A stretch of 64,000 nt of DNA from Flavobacteriales bacterium. Lineage in GTDB: Bacteria; Bacteroidota; Bacteroidia; Flavobacteriales_F; PHOS-HE28. The notes below the pieces were generated by a model that searched no databases, had not been told where the DNA came from, and saw only the letters and a list, made by a program, of their open reading frames with translations. A program made the position numbers and the translations under genes. The stretch spans positions 381,964-445,963 of the forward strand of contig JAHCIA010000001.1 of the NCBI GenBank assembly GCA_026129465.1, written 5' to 3'. Below are positions 42,634 through 51,683 of the stretch, in pieces (positions within the stretch are counted from its first letter, which is position 1; every line of letters starts with the position of its first letter).

Positions 42634-43527
42634 GAAGCCATCTCAAAATAGTTTGCGCATGAGGATCATGGCACAAGCGAGCTGGACGAAGCCCAGGAAG
42701 TTGATGCTGTGATACTCGTAGCGGACCACAGTACGCCTGAAGTTGTTGAGCCAGGCGAAGCATCGCTCCACCTTCCATCTCCGCTTGTATCTGCGAAGCT
42801 CCCTTCCATCTTGGGATTTTGAACGCCCTGCGCGGTTCGGTGCGATCATGCGGACCTTCCTGCGCTTGAGCTTGCGATCGAGCTGATCGCTATCGTAGGC
42901 CTTGTCGCCGATGAGCACTTGGGGCAATTCTTCCATGAAACGCGCGGCCAGCGTTTGGGTCACGAGCTTCACTTCGTGGGTGCTGGCTCCGAAGGTCCGT
43001 ACGGCGATAGGAAGACCAGCAGCGTCTGTGACGACCATGATCTTGGTGCCTTTACCTCGCTTAGTCGGGCCGATATGGAGCCCCCTTTTTTGGCACTGGA
43101 GAAGGTGCCATCGATGAAGCATTCTGTGATGTCGATCTTCCCTCTTCGTTTGAGGTCCTGCGCCAAGGCCCACAGCACCTTGTCCCATACGCCCTGCTGA
43201 CACCAGCGCTGGAAGTACCGATGGCACGACTGGTAAGGAGGGTAGCGCGGTGGAAGATCCTGCCATCTGGCTCCTGTCCGGCAGATCCATAATACCCCAT
43301 TGAACACCTCCCGAGCATCCAGTGGCTTCCTGCCACGCGTCTCGGTCCTCTCTTGAATAGGTGAGAGCAGGTCCTTGACCGCTTCCCACTGGGCGTCCGT
43401 GCAGTCCATCGTTTTGGACATCGAAAGAGGACATGCACGGTGAAAGGATCAAGACCCTCCCTTCTTCGGTTGTCAAACGCCCGTTGTTCATGGCTCAGGA
43501 CACCTCAACTATTTTTGAGATGGCCTC
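42634..43527 (-). mobile_element. IS5-family insertion sequence (two-frame transposase, IS427-like)
   Basis: The ~894-bp element is bounded by imperfect terminal inverted repeats GAAGCCATCTCAAAATAGTT (left) and GAGGCCATCTCAAAAATAGT (right, minus strand), and flanked by TA on both sides (42632-42633 and 43528-43529), consistent with a 2-bp target duplication. Its transposase is on the minus strand. The insertion interrupts a T9SS surface-protein gene and leaves both halves otherwise undamaged, so it is recent. Confidence 0.88.
42643..43421 (-). CDS. IS5-family transposase, expressed by probable -1 frameshift
   Basis: The first frame (43421 down to about 43085) reads [39 protein letters not shown]-type sequence, [20 protein letters not shown] and [18 protein letters not shown], including the first catalytic aspartate (FIDGTF). 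At A-AAA-AAG (43091-43085, minus strand) a -1 shift leads to the second frame: [40 protein letters not shown] and [19 protein letters not shown], with the second aspartate (GDKAYDSD) and the glutamate (VERCFAW). The AKK-RG-x-GPTKRGKG join is as expected for IS5 transposases. It ends MRKLF. Confidence 0.88.
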
Positions 43528-43529
43528 TA

Positions 43530-44113
43530 ATCCGAATATTTGGCTGGCTAGTAGCCATCTGGGCATGCTTTTCACCACGTACGACCGGCGGTGGAACTGG
43601 GGGGATCCCTATCCCGCAGCCTTGGACCAGGCGCACATCCTGTACCCGCAGATCCTGAGCGATACGGTGGGCTGGACCTTGGTGAGCGGCAGTTTCGTGG
43701 CGGACAGCGCCTACTGGTACCTGATGATCGGCAACTTCTTCAGCAACGCGCTCACCGACACGCTCCACTTTGCACCACCAGGTCCAACATGGAATGCTTA
43801 CAGTTACACGCTGGTGGATGCGGTTTGCGTGTCGCCCACACCGGATGGTTGCGAGCGGAGCCAAAGTCTGGACGAAGTGAGCGATGCAGGTCCGTACGTG
43901 TATCCGAACCCAGCCAGGGATGTGCTGGTGATCGGTAACGCGGCAGGTGCCGAAGCGGTGGTGCTGGACATGCTGGGCCAGCGGGTGTGGAGCGGCAGGG
44001 TGGGCCATGATCGCTATGCGGTGGACGTGGGCAACTGGGCACGTGGTGCGTATGTGTTGCAGGTGCATGATACACGCGGAGCGCGTGTCGTGAAGTTCGT
44101 ATTGGCCGAATAG
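43530..44113 (+). pseudogene. 3' part of the IS-split T9SS surface-protein gene
   Basis: It continues NPNIWLASSHLGMLFTTYDR through YWYLMIGNFFSNALTDTLHF and TLVDAVCVSP (end of the beta-sandwich). It finishes with a type A T9SS sorting domain: GPYVYPNPARDVLVIGN and GAYVLQVHDTRGARVVKFVL. It has no start of its own and depends on loss of the insertion sequence for expression. Confidence 0.87.
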
Positions 44114-44159
44114 GGAGCATCGTTCCGGTCCTTTCGATGAACCGAAAACACGAAAGGAC

Positions 44160-44636
44160 ATGAGAACGAACGACTTCTTGAAGCACCTGATACTGGGTGC
44201 GCTGTTGCTCACCACCGGCAAGGTGGCGGGGCAAGTGACTACTGCCAATAACGTGGCTAACGCCGGAACCGATTTCCTGGGTTGGGACAACACCTTTCCG
44301 GCCAACAATTTCCCGCTGCGGGTGCGGCATGATCTGAACCAGCCGATCGAGTTCTACACGCACAACATCCAACGGATGCGGTTGAACCATACGGTGACCT
44401 ACACGCTGGGCTCCTTCGCCACACCAGCGGCGGACGGCTACCTGGGGCTGAGTCCGAACAACAGCCTGTGGCCCACCAACAAGGGCCCCTTCAGCCGCTT
44501 GCACCTGCACGATGGCAGTTCATCGCCACTGGAGCAGGTCTACCGGCCGTGGATGGACAACGGCATCACCTTCACGGGCAACCGCGACCAGCGCTCCGTG
44601 GGCGCGATACGGCCCCGGCCCAACGCCCCCTGCTGA
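44160..44636 (+). CDS. truncated N-terminal copy of an S74-type surface protein
   Basis: The 158-residue product has a signal peptide (LILGALLLTTGKVAGQ) and matches residues 1-130 of the gene at 45804: FLGWDNTFPANNFPLRVRHD / FLGNTDAVPMNIRTED, IQRMRLNHTVTYTLGSF / IRRFRLNYDEVYAIGPF, YRPWMDNGITFTGNRDQRS / YRPWMNTGITLTGNADHQY. It then stops abruptly in a GC-rich hairpin (near 44606-44645). It therefore lacks the repeat, S74 and sorting domains, and is probably a deletion remnant. Confidence 0.7.
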   Translation: MRTNDFLKHLILGALLLTTGKVAGQVTTANNVANAGTDFLGWDNTFPANNFPLRVRHDLNQPIEFYTHNIQRMRLNHTVTYTLGSFATPAADGYLGLSPNNSLWPTNKGPFSRLHLHDGSSSPLEQVYRPWMDNGITFTGNRDQRSVGAIRPRPNAPC

Positions 44637-44785
44637 GGGCCGGGGTACCCAACCGACACGCGCTGCTGAAGTGGAGTAGGCAGCGCAACGCCCCCTCGGG
44701 GCGGTCCTATCTTCACGAGCGGGCACGGCGCCACGGCCCGGGCGCCCTGCACGACCAACCACGGGCTTTGAAAGGAGAACAAACC

Positions 44786-45751
44786 ATGCTCAGAGCACTC
44801 CTTCTTTCCTTGACCACTCTCGCCCTCGCAATGATGGCGACGGCACAGACCAACCTCGTTTTGAACGGATCCTTCGAGGACACGGTCTTCTGCTCCACAC
44901 CCACCCAATGCACGCTGCTGAAAGCCGTGGGCTGGTACAACCCCAACACCGCCACGCCCGATGTGTGGGACTGCGATCTGGACCGGATCTGCGGAAGCGC
45001 CATGTACCCGACCGGACCGAACGCACCGTACTTCCAGCTTTCACATGAAGGTGATCGGCACGCGGGCATCTACCTGATGCTTACACCGAACGGCTCCACA
45101 CGTGAATACCTCATGACCAGGCTCAGCGCCCCCATGGTGGCTGGTGCCGGGTACGAGGTTTCGTTGTGGCAGGTGCGCAGGCGCTGGCGCTATGCCATCG
45201 ACCACATCGGGGTATGGTTCGGGCAGGACAGCCTGTTCGAGGCCACACCCAACTGGTTGAGCGTGACACCCCAGATGCGGCTGCGCCACCCGGAAAGCCC
45301 ATACCTGTTGGAAGGTTTCGTGTGGGAACAATTGGCGGACACGTTCGTTGCGCAAGGCGGTGAGCAGTGGATGGTGATCGGCAACTTCGATCCGTTGGGA
45401 ACGGTGGACTACATCGACCTGTCACCCGGTGGATCGCCCGTGTCCTACGCCTATCACTTCATCGACCAAGTGGCCGTGCGACCTATCGAGAAAGGAACGG
45501 GTATCGCACCGGCCCAACTGCAGACCCATTGGCAGGGCGATGGCTGGTGGCTGCGTTGGCCGCCGGACCTGCGACCGGATCGCGTGCGCCTGTTCGATGC
45601 CGCTGGCCGTTTGGTCTACGAAGAGCGGATCACAGCGCATGGAGGCACGCTCCGCTTGTCCTGGCCAAATGGCTCGCAGGGGATCTACCTGGTGGTGCTG
45701 ACCGGTACCGGCTTGAAGCTGACCGCGCGCGTGGCCGCCATGGGGCGGTAG
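44786..45751 (+). CDS. T9SS surface protein with beta-sandwich domain
   Basis: The 321-residue protein has a signal peptide (LLLSLTTLALAMMATAQ), then TNLVLNGSFEDTVFCSTPTQ, a beta-sandwich of the carbohydrate-binding kind (about 20-240; AGYEVSLWQVRRRWRYAIDH; HFIDQVAVRPIEKG). A T9SS sorting domain follows (about 250-321; VRLFDAAGRLVYEERI; GIYLVVLTGTGLKLTARV). It is a paralogue of the IS-split gene. An AAAGGAG sequence lies 9-15 nt before ATG 44786, one of the few clear Shine-Dalgarno-like sites here. Confidence 0.82.
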   Translation: MLRALLLSLTTLALAMMATAQTNLVLNGSFEDTVFCSTPTQCTLLKAVGWYNPNTATPDVWDCDLDRICGSAMYPTGPNAPYFQLSHEGDRHAGIYLMLTPNGSTREYLMTRLSAPMVAGAGYEVSLWQVRRRWRYAIDHIGVWFGQDSLFEATPNWLSVTPQMRLRHPESPYLLEGFVWEQLADTFVAQGGEQWMVIGNFDPLGTVDYIDLSPGGSPVSYAYHFIDQVAVRPIEKGTGIAPAQLQTHWQGDGWWLRWPPDLRPDRVRLFDAAGRLVYEERITAHGGTLRLSWPNGSQGIYLVVLTGTGLKLTARVAAMGR

Positions 45752-45803
45752 GTGATGAAGTCAAGCAAGGAAGAAGGAGGCTTTGGGCGCAATACCCGAA
45801 GCG

Positions 45804-46622
45804 ATGAAACGAACGATGATCGCCATGCTGCTTAGCGCAGGCATGGCCAGCATGCAGGCACAATGGATGGAGACAGGCAATTTCGGCCTGAATGCCGTGA
45901 CCAACTTCTTGGGCAACACGGATGCGGTGCCGATGAACATCCGCACGGAGGATATCCGGCGGTTCCGGCTGAACTACGATGAGGTGTACGCCATCGGCCC
46001 CTTCGGCGGGCAGGTGAAGAACGGCAGCCTTCTGCTGAGCCCGGTGGTGGACCAGTTCTACGGCAATGGCGCACCGGGGCCCTACAGCCTGCTGCATTTG
46101 GCAGCAGCCAACAACAACGCCCAGGAGGGCAGCTACCGGCCGTGGATGAATACGGGCATCACCCTTACGGGCAATGCCGACCACCAGTACATCGGGCAGA
46201 AGGCCGGCGAGTTGGACTACACCGACCTGGTGATCCACTGGAGCGACAACCCCGGGGAGTTCCTCAAGGACCGGCTGCGCTTCATCTTCACCAGCGGGTA
46301 CGATGCGGGTGCCGCCAGCGGCGCCCAGAGCACCGAAGGGCTGGAGTTCATGCGCTTCTTCCCGGACCGGTATGAGAACCCGCTCATCGGCATCGGCGAT
46401 TTCTACGCGGCCAACCTTGCCGACCCCACCATCACCGAGCCCACCGAACGCGTGGACCTGCTCAATGGCCGGCTGCGCATCCGGCAATTGCCCACATCCG
46501 CTCCCATGGACACGCTGTATCGCTTCATGGTGGTGGACCAAACGGGCGTGGTGCATTGGCGCAACATTCCGCCGGGCACTTTGGGTTGCGAGTGGGACCA
46601 GGTGATCGGCCCCAACCACTAG
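45804..46622 (+). pseudogene. N-terminal part of an S74-type T9SS surface protein, ended by an in-frame TAG
   Basis: The 272-residue part starts MKRTMIAMLLSAGMASMQAQ (signal peptide) and carries the N-terminal repeat domain shared with 44160-44636. It ends CEWDQVIGPNH-TAG (46620-46622). The frame continues past the stop as TAWAGAPGGCPGETSRVGIG, the sequence normally found at this place in such proteins, up to the stop at 48158. So one nonsense change divides a 784-codon gene. Confidence 0.85.
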
Positions 46623-46673
46623 CGCACGGCCTGGGCCGGCGCGCCCGGCGGTTGCCCCGGGGAAACCAGCCGG

Positions 46674-48158
46674 GTGGGCATCGGCATGGATACCACGCCA
46701 GGGGGCAAGCTGCATGTGCTGGCCACGCCGGGCAGCGAAGCGGCCACGGCGTTGCTTGTGAACCAACAGGGTACGACAGGCACCACCTACGGCCTTGATG
46801 TGACGAATAATGAACCTTCGCTGGGATTCAACCCGGGTATCGCATATGGCATACGCTCCAGGGTGAAGAATGCCGCCATCGCCTATGGTGTGCATAGCTC
46901 GGTGAGCAATACATCAGGGCAGAGCGGAACGAACAGGATGTGGGGTGTTTACACCTATAGCCATGCCTTCAGTCCAGCCATTGGGGCCGGAGGCGTCTAT
47001 GGGGGAGTGGCCGCTGCGGCCAATGCGAGCGTGAACGAAATTCTCGGGGGGCAGTTCCGCATCGAAATGGGACCTGGCAATGCACATGGCACCGTACGAG
47101 GTGTGGACGCGAAAATTGTCCCCAGTAGCAGTACCGCCACCACGGTCCATGGTGGATATTTCGAGGCGGCCAAGGGAACGACCGGGACCTACGGCGTTCA
47201 AGCCCTCGCGCTTGGCGCCGGTGTGGGCCAAAGTTGCGGCGTGCTTGCATCAGGCAACCAAGCTGGATCGTTCAACTATGGGGTGATGGCTTCCAGTTCG
47301 AGCATTGTCCAGGGATCCACCAACTACGCGGTACATGCAAGGGTCTCAGGAGGTACAGGAACACGCTACGGCCTTTATGCCCAAGCTCCTGTGGACGCCA
47401 ACAGTTACGCGGGTTACTTCAACGGAGATGTTCACGTGACGGGGACCGGCTACCATCCTGGCGGTGTGTGGACGCCTTCCGATGCGGAGCTGAAAACGGG
47501 TGTGGAAGATCTTCAAGGGGCCAGTGCGACCCTGGCACAGCTCACACCCAAGACCTACCACTACTTGGCGCAAGAACACTTGAGCGCCGCTTTACCTGAG
47601 GGTATGCAAGCTGGCTTGATGGCCCAGGACCTTCAGGATGTCCTGCCCCAGTTGGTCCGGGAGATCAGCATTCCGGCATTGCTGGATACCCTGGGTGTTG
47701 AACTCGCGCCTGCCGAAACGATCATGGCCATCAACTACACGGGCCTGGTGCCGTACTTGATCGCGGCGTTCAATGAGCAACAGAAACGCCTCGACCAGCT
47801 TGAAGAGTCCTTGGCCGCCTGCTGCGCCCAGGACACCGACAAGTCCTACCAGCCCGGGCCGATGGACGGCTACGGCCAGGTGAAGCAGGACCCCGCCCTG
47901 GAGCGTTGGCTGCGCATCGATCCCAACCCCTTCACCGACGCCACCACCGTGCGCTACACGCTGGAACACGCGGGCCGCGTGCAACTGCTGGTGAACAGCG
48001 GCGACGGCAAACAACTCCAGGTGCTGCATGAAAGCCTGGCCTCCGCGGGCGACCACCGCTACGACTGGCACACCGCGCACCTGACGCCGGGCGTGTACTA
48101 TGTGACGCTGCTGTTGGACGGCGAACCGCTGGTGAAGCGGGCGGTGAAGGTGCGGTAG
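46674..48158 (+). CDS. C-terminal part of the S74-type T9SS surface protein (peptidase S74 chaperone plus sorting domain)
   Basis: In the same frame as 45804-46622, this part (from GTG 46674) carries GIGMDTTPGGKLHVLATPGS, a long beta-repeat region (about 40-250), and a peptidase S74 intramolecular-chaperone domain: VWTPSDAELKTGVEDLQGA, QLTPKTYHYL and QAGLMAQDLQDVLPQLVREI. S74 domains help trimeric fibres fold and then may cleave themselves off. A coiled-coil-like helix follows, and then a T9SS sorting domain (LRIDPNPFTDATTVRYTLEH; GVYYVTLLLDGEPLVKRAV). It has no signal peptide of its own, so it is functional only with the upstream part. Confidence 0.87.
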   Translation: MGIGMDTTPGGKLHVLATPGSEAATALLVNQQGTTGTTYGLDVTNNEPSLGFNPGIAYGIRSRVKNAAIAYGVHSSVSNTSGQSGTNRMWGVYTYSHAFSPAIGAGGVYGGVAAAANASVNEILGGQFRIEMGPGNAHGTVRGVDAKIVPSSSTATTVHGGYFEAAKGTTGTYGVQALALGAGVGQSCGVLASGNQAGSFNYGVMASSSSIVQGSTNYAVHARVSGGTGTRYGLYAQAPVDANSYAGYFNGDVHVTGTGYHPGGVWTPSDAELKTGVEDLQGASATLAQLTPKTYHYLAQEHLSAALPEGMQAGLMAQDLQDVLPQLVREISIPALLDTLGVELAPAETIMAINYTGLVPYLIAAFNEQQKRLDQLEESLAACCAQDTDKSYQPGPMDGYGQVKQDPALERWLRIDPNPFTDATTVRYTLEHAGRVQLLVNSGDGKQLQVLHESLASAGDHRYDWHTAHLTPGVYYVTLLLDGEPLVKRAVKVR

Positions 48159-48173
48159 GTAATCCTGGCCACG

Positions 48174-48210
48174 ACCGATGCGATCCGGGTCAGCCCCGGA
48201 TCGCATCGGT
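48174..48210. terminator. perfect 16-bp stem-loop between convergent genes, likely bidirectional terminator
   Basis: ACCGATGCGATCCGGG (48174-48189) and CCCGGATCGCATCGGT (48195-48210) pair perfectly around TCAGC. It lies between the S74 gene and ndk, which converge. No T tract follows, so it could also be a repeat. Confidence 0.5.
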
Positions 48211-48223
48211 CCCCGGCGGCCGC

Positions 48224-48643
48224 TCAGAACCGCTCCCTGCCGCTGAAGAAGAAATTCGCCTCGATCTCCGCGTTCTCGTCGCTATCGCTGCCATGCACGG
48301 CGTTGCGGGCCTTGCTTTCGGCGAAGCGCTTGCGGATGGTGCCCTCGGCGGCCTGGGCCGGGTCGGTGGCGCCGATCAGCGCGCGGAAATCCTCCACGGC
48401 GTTGTCCTTCTCCAGGATGGCGGCGAAGATGGGCCCGCTGGCCATGTACTCCACCAGTTCCCCGTAGAAGGGGCGCTCGCGGTGCACGGCGTAGAAGGTG
48501 CCGGCCTCCTGCCGGGACAGCCGCGTGAGTTTCAAGGCCACGATGCGGTAGCCGCCATCGGTGATCGCGTCGATGATCTTGCCGGCCTGGCCCGCGGCCA
48601 CCGCCTCGGGCTTGATCATCGTAAAGGTCCTGTTGCCTGCCAT
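48224..48643 (-). CDS. ndk: nucleoside diphosphate kinase
   Basis: The 139-residue enzyme transfers the gamma-phosphate from ATP to other NDPs. It shows [20 protein letters not shown], the lid region [40 protein letters not shown], and the catalytic histidine in [29 protein letters not shown] is the expected end. The start at 48643 is confirmed by the family N-terminus; a TACTTTTG -7 box lies 21 nt upstream. Confidence 0.97.
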   Translation of the reverse strand: MAGNRTFTMIKPEAVAAGQAGKIIDAITDGGYRIVALKLTRLSRQEAGTFYAVHRERPFYGELVEYMASGPIFAAILEKDNAVEDFRALIGATDPAQAAEGTIRKRFAESKARNAVHGSDSDENAEIEANFFFSGRERF

Positions 48644-48664
48644 GGGGATGTTGAAAAAGCCGCG

Positions 48665-48672
48665 CAAAAGTA
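48665..48672 (-). promoter_or_regulatory. -7 box TACTTTTG of ndk
   Basis: On the minus strand TACTTTTG matches TAnnTTTG and ends 21 nt before the ndk start codon. Confidence 0.55.
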
Positions 48673-48766
48673 ATCGGCCATGCGGAAGTGGCGGCCCGGC
48701 GGCGCATGTTCCTTCGTGGCACGGTACGGCCCCACGGACCGCCGTGCCCACATCCCCGGACAGACC

Positions 48767-49660
48767 ATGAGCATGCGAACCCTGATCGGCATCCTTCTAC
48801 CGGCCCTGCTGCTGCCCGCCTGCGGTGGCGGTGAAACGGCGCAGGACAGCGCGCCCGGCCTGGTCATCGGCGGAGAGGACGCCGGTGCCAACAGCACCAG
48901 CCTCTATCAGATGCCCACGCCCAACGAACTCTTCAGCCTGGTGCGCGACATGGCCGGCGATGGCCACCGCCGCATGCTGAACCCCGCGGCACATGCCGAT
49001 CGCTACGTGAGCCGCCGGGCCCGGGCGGTGAACTTCGGCGTGTACAGCACCGATCTGGTCTACGCCAGCTACTTCAAACTGAACGTGGAGGTGGCCCGCT
49101 ACTACCTCACCACCAAGAAGCTGGCGGAAAGCCTGGGCCTCACCGGGGCCTTCACCGATGCGGACTTCGTGCGCCTGGAAGCCAATCTCACGCGCGGCGA
49201 TTCCCTGGAGGTGATCAGCAACCAGGCCTACATGCGCGCCTACGAGAAGTTGCAGAACGAGGACATGGGCGCCACCCTGGTGATGGTGCTGGCCGGGGGC
49301 TGGGTGGAGAGCATGCACCTGGTGATCCGCCAGATCGAGGCTTTCGGCACCAGCGAAGCGCTGGTGGCTCGCATCGCCGAGCAGAAGGTGACCCTGGAGC
49401 ACCTGCTGTTCATGATGGAACCCTACCTCACCGACCCCGACGTGGCCGCGCTCCATGGGCGCCTGCAGGGGATCCAGGGCATCTACGACGGCATCGCCGT
49501 GAAGCGCAGCGCCCCCCCGGACCGGTCCACCTCGGGCCGCATGGTGCTGGGCGATGAGACCCGCCTGGACCTCGGCCCCGAGCAATACCAGGAACTGGTG
49601 CGCGCCGTGGACGCCCTGCGCGAAGAACAGACCCGCCCCGAGGACGGCGACAACGCATGA
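48767..49660 (+). CDS. uncharacterised lipoprotein
   Basis: The 297-residue protein has a lipoprotein signal ([17 protein letters not shown], lipobox LPAC). The mature part is mainly helical ([52 protein letters not shown]) and ends with an acidic, charged tail. Homologues with the VYSTDL-x-YA-x-Y pattern occur in Bacteroidota without known function. It overlaps the next gene by ATGA, so the two are coupled. Confidence 0.75.
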   Translation: MSMRTLIGILLPALLLPACGGGETAQDSAPGLVIGGEDAGANSTSLYQMPTPNELFSLVRDMAGDGHRRMLNPAAHADRYVSRRARAVNFGVYSTDLVYASYFKLNVEVARYYLTTKKLAESLGLTGAFTDADFVRLEANLTRGDSLEVISNQAYMRAYEKLQNEDMGATLVMVLAGGWVESMHLVIRQIEAFGTSEALVARIAEQKVTLEHLLFMMEPYLTDPDVAALHGRLQGIQGIYDGIAVKRSAPPDRSTSGRMVLGDETRLDLGPEQYQELVRAVDALREEQTRPEDGDNA

Positions 49661-50274
49661 CCATGGCCATGGTACGGAAGCATCCCCTCATCACCCTGGC
49701 GCTGGCCCTCGCGGTCACGGCGCCAGCATTGGCACAATCGCCCTGCACGGACTACCACAAGTACAACTGCGGACGTTCCCCCGACAAGCGTTTCTCCCTG
49801 AACGGCCAGAGCAAGAGCGCCGCCATCCAGGTGGGCCAGGAGACCGAGTTGAACATCATCATCTACCGCGGTCAGGACTACCGCATGTCCATCTGTGCCG
49901 ATGCGCGCATCCTGGGCGAGGAAATGGCGATCAGGCTGGTGGAGAAGGTGCGCGAACCACGCGACAAGGAAGAAGTGGTGGTGACCCAGGAGCCCGTGCT
50001 GGACGGCGACGGCAACCCCACGGGCGAGATGCGCGAGGTGCGCACCCGCCAGAAGCAACGCGTCTTCGAGGAGGTGGAGAAGGTGCTGTGGGACAACACC
50101 GCGCACGACATGGTGCAGGAAGTGGAGTTCTCCTGTACCGCCACCAAGCGCATCGCCGTGAAGATCATCGCGCCCGGCGCCACCAAGCCCAAGCGCGGCC
50201 AGCAGTTCGACATCGGCTGCGCGGGCATCCTGGTGGAGCACATGCCCACGCCGGGGCTGGGGTTCAAGAAGTGA
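49657..50274 (+). CDS. uncharacterised exported protein
   Basis: The 205-residue protein has a signal peptide (LITLALALAVTAPALAQ), then PCTDYHKYNCGRSPDKRFSL, a strand-rich part with GQETELNIIIYRGQDYRMSI, an acidic/basic insert (DKEEVVVTQEPVLDGDGNPT), and a C-terminal strand pair. Cysteines are spaced to allow disulfides. No family is recognised with confidence. It is coupled to the upstream lipoprotein. Confidence 0.7.
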   Translation: MTMAMVRKHPLITLALALAVTAPALAQSPCTDYHKYNCGRSPDKRFSLNGQSKSAAIQVGQETELNIIIYRGQDYRMSICADARILGEEMAIRLVEKVREPRDKEEVVVTQEPVLDGDGNPTGEMREVRTRQKQRVFEEVEKVLWDNTAHDMVQEVEFSCTATKRIAVKIIAPGATKPKRGQQFDIGCAGILVEHMPTPGLGFKK

Positions 50275-50641
50275 CACGGGATCAGTGTCCTGGTCTGCCG
50301 AAAAGGATGGAAGGCCATGGTCATGTCCACCTTTTGCTTCGCCAAAAGGTGGAGTCAAAAGGCGACCACGATCCAAGTCCAGACGGCTCGGCTACCGCAC
50401 ATGCTCTACCCACGGGCACGCCGACCGCCTGTCCCATGCCTGGCGGCATGCAGGCGCGCTCGCCTGCCGAAGGCAGGGATCGTGGAAACCAGCCGCACGC
50501 TGGACCCGGCAGGTCGGTGCGTGCCCTTTGCCGCTGCGCGTGAGCAACACGTTGTACTTGTCGCTCAGGACGGGATCCAGCTTGCGCCGGATCACTTGGA
50601 TCAGGGCGGATCGGTACAAGAGGTGGCACGGGCCGCGCGGC
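50275..50641. other. 367-bp intergenic region with hairpin repeats
   Basis: No gene is supported. It contains the hairpin at 50326-50353 and, near 50450-50475, a GCAGGCGCGCTCGCCTGC self-complementary stretch. The right end holds the nrnA -7 box. Confidence 0.6.
50326..50353. repeat. perfect 11-bp stem hairpin, REP-like
   Basis: TCCACCTTTTG and CAAAAGGTGGA pair perfectly around CTTCGC. Followed by GTCAAAAGGCG, it resembles a REP-type intergenic element rather than a terminator, since no T tract follows on either strand. Confidence 0.7.
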
Positions 50642-50649
50642 TACCTTTG
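50642..50649 (+). promoter_or_regulatory. -7 box TACCTTTG eight bases before nrnA
   Basis: GGCTACCTTTGGCCCCCGC-ATG shows an exact TAnnTTTG 8 nt before the start, nearly the same context as at recF. Confidence 0.6.
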
Positions 50650-50657
50650 GCCCCCGC

Positions 50658-51683
50658 ATGTCCGCGCATTACGCCTCTCCCGAACGCGTCGCCCCCCTGC
50701 GCGAACTGCTGGCGGTCCCACGCCGCATCGCCATCACCACGCATTACAACCCGGATGGCGACGCCATGGGATCCAGCCTGGGGCTGGCCGGTGTGCTGAA
50801 GGCCATGGGCCACACCGTGCACGTGGTGCCGCCCAACACGCCCCCGCCCAACCTGCACTGGCTGCCGGGCCATGCGGACATCCTGCCGCACGACAAGATG
50901 CCCGCGCAAGCCCTTCAGGCCATGGCCGATGCGGAGATCGTCTTCGCGCTCGACTTCAACCGCACCGATCGTGTGCATGAGTTGGAAGCCGCATTGAAGG
51001 CCGCACCCCTCAAGGTGCTCATCGATCACCACCGCGACCCGGAGGACTTCGCACAACTCACCTTCAGCGACCATGACGTGTGCTCCACCTGCGAGATGGT
51101 GTACGACATCGTGGAAGCCCTCGGCGCCGCATCCTCGATCGATCGTGATGCGGCCACCTGCCTGCTCACCGGCATCATCACGGACACCGGATCGTTCCGC
51201 TACCCCAGCACCACGCCACACACCCTGCGCGTGGCCGCGGCGTTGATGGAACATGGCATCAGCACCGAGACCATCCACCACGCGGTGATGGACGACAACA
51301 GCGAGGAACGCATGCGTTTGCTGGGCTTCACCCTGCACGAGCGCCTCACGGTGCTGCCCGAACTGGGCACGGCGATCATCCGCCTCAGCGTGGACGATCT
51401 GCAGCGCTTCAACTACAAGCCCGGCGATACCGAGGGCTTCGTGAACCAGGGCCTCGCCATCCAAGGGGTGAGACTCGCGGCCTTTTTCCTCGAAAGACCC
51501 AACGAGGTGAAATTGAGCCTGCGGTCCAAAGGCGCCCTGCCGGTGGACCAGCTGGCGCGTGCGCACTTCGCCGGCGGTGGTCACCGCAACGCATCAGGCG
51601 GCCGTGGCACGGACGGCCTGGACAACATGGTGAAGCGTTTCATGCAAGTGCTGCCGGACTTCATCGCCCAACATCCCGCATGA
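50658..51683 (+). CDS. nrnA: DHH-family nanoRNase / pAp phosphatase (NrnA-like)
   Basis: The 341-residue protein has DHH/DHHA1 architecture: IAITTHYNPDGDAMGSSLGL (metal site), EIVFALDFNRTDR, VLIDHHRDPEDFAQLTFSDH (the DHH motif), and TGIITDTGSFRYPSTTPHTL, then the DHHA1 substrate-binding end ARAHFAGGGHRNASGGRG. NrnA degrades short RNA oligonucleotides and dephosphorylates 3'-phosphoadenosine 5'-phosphate. It leads a three-gene operon with two FKBP genes, overlapping the next gene by ATGA. Confidence 0.93.
   Translation: MSAHYASPERVAPLRELLAVPRRIAITTHYNPDGDAMGSSLGLAGVLKAMGHTVHVVPPNTPPPNLHWLPGHADILPHDKMPAQALQAMADAEIVFALDFNRTDRVHELEAALKAAPLKVLIDHHRDPEDFAQLTFSDHDVCSTCEMVYDIVEALGAASSIDRDAATCLLTGIITDTGSFRYPSTTPHTLRVAAALMEHGISTETIHHAVMDDNSEERMRLLGFTLHERLTVLPELGTAIIRLSVDDLQRFNYKPGDTEGFVNQGLAIQGVRLAAFFLERPNEVKLSLRSKGALPVDQLARAHFAGGGHRNASGGRGTDGLDNMVKRFMQVLPDFIAQHPA

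Noticed and set aside
50275-50641. Possible small protein containing the hairpin at 50326
   Set aside because: The frame depends on the palindromic repeat and continues into sequence with no conserved features.
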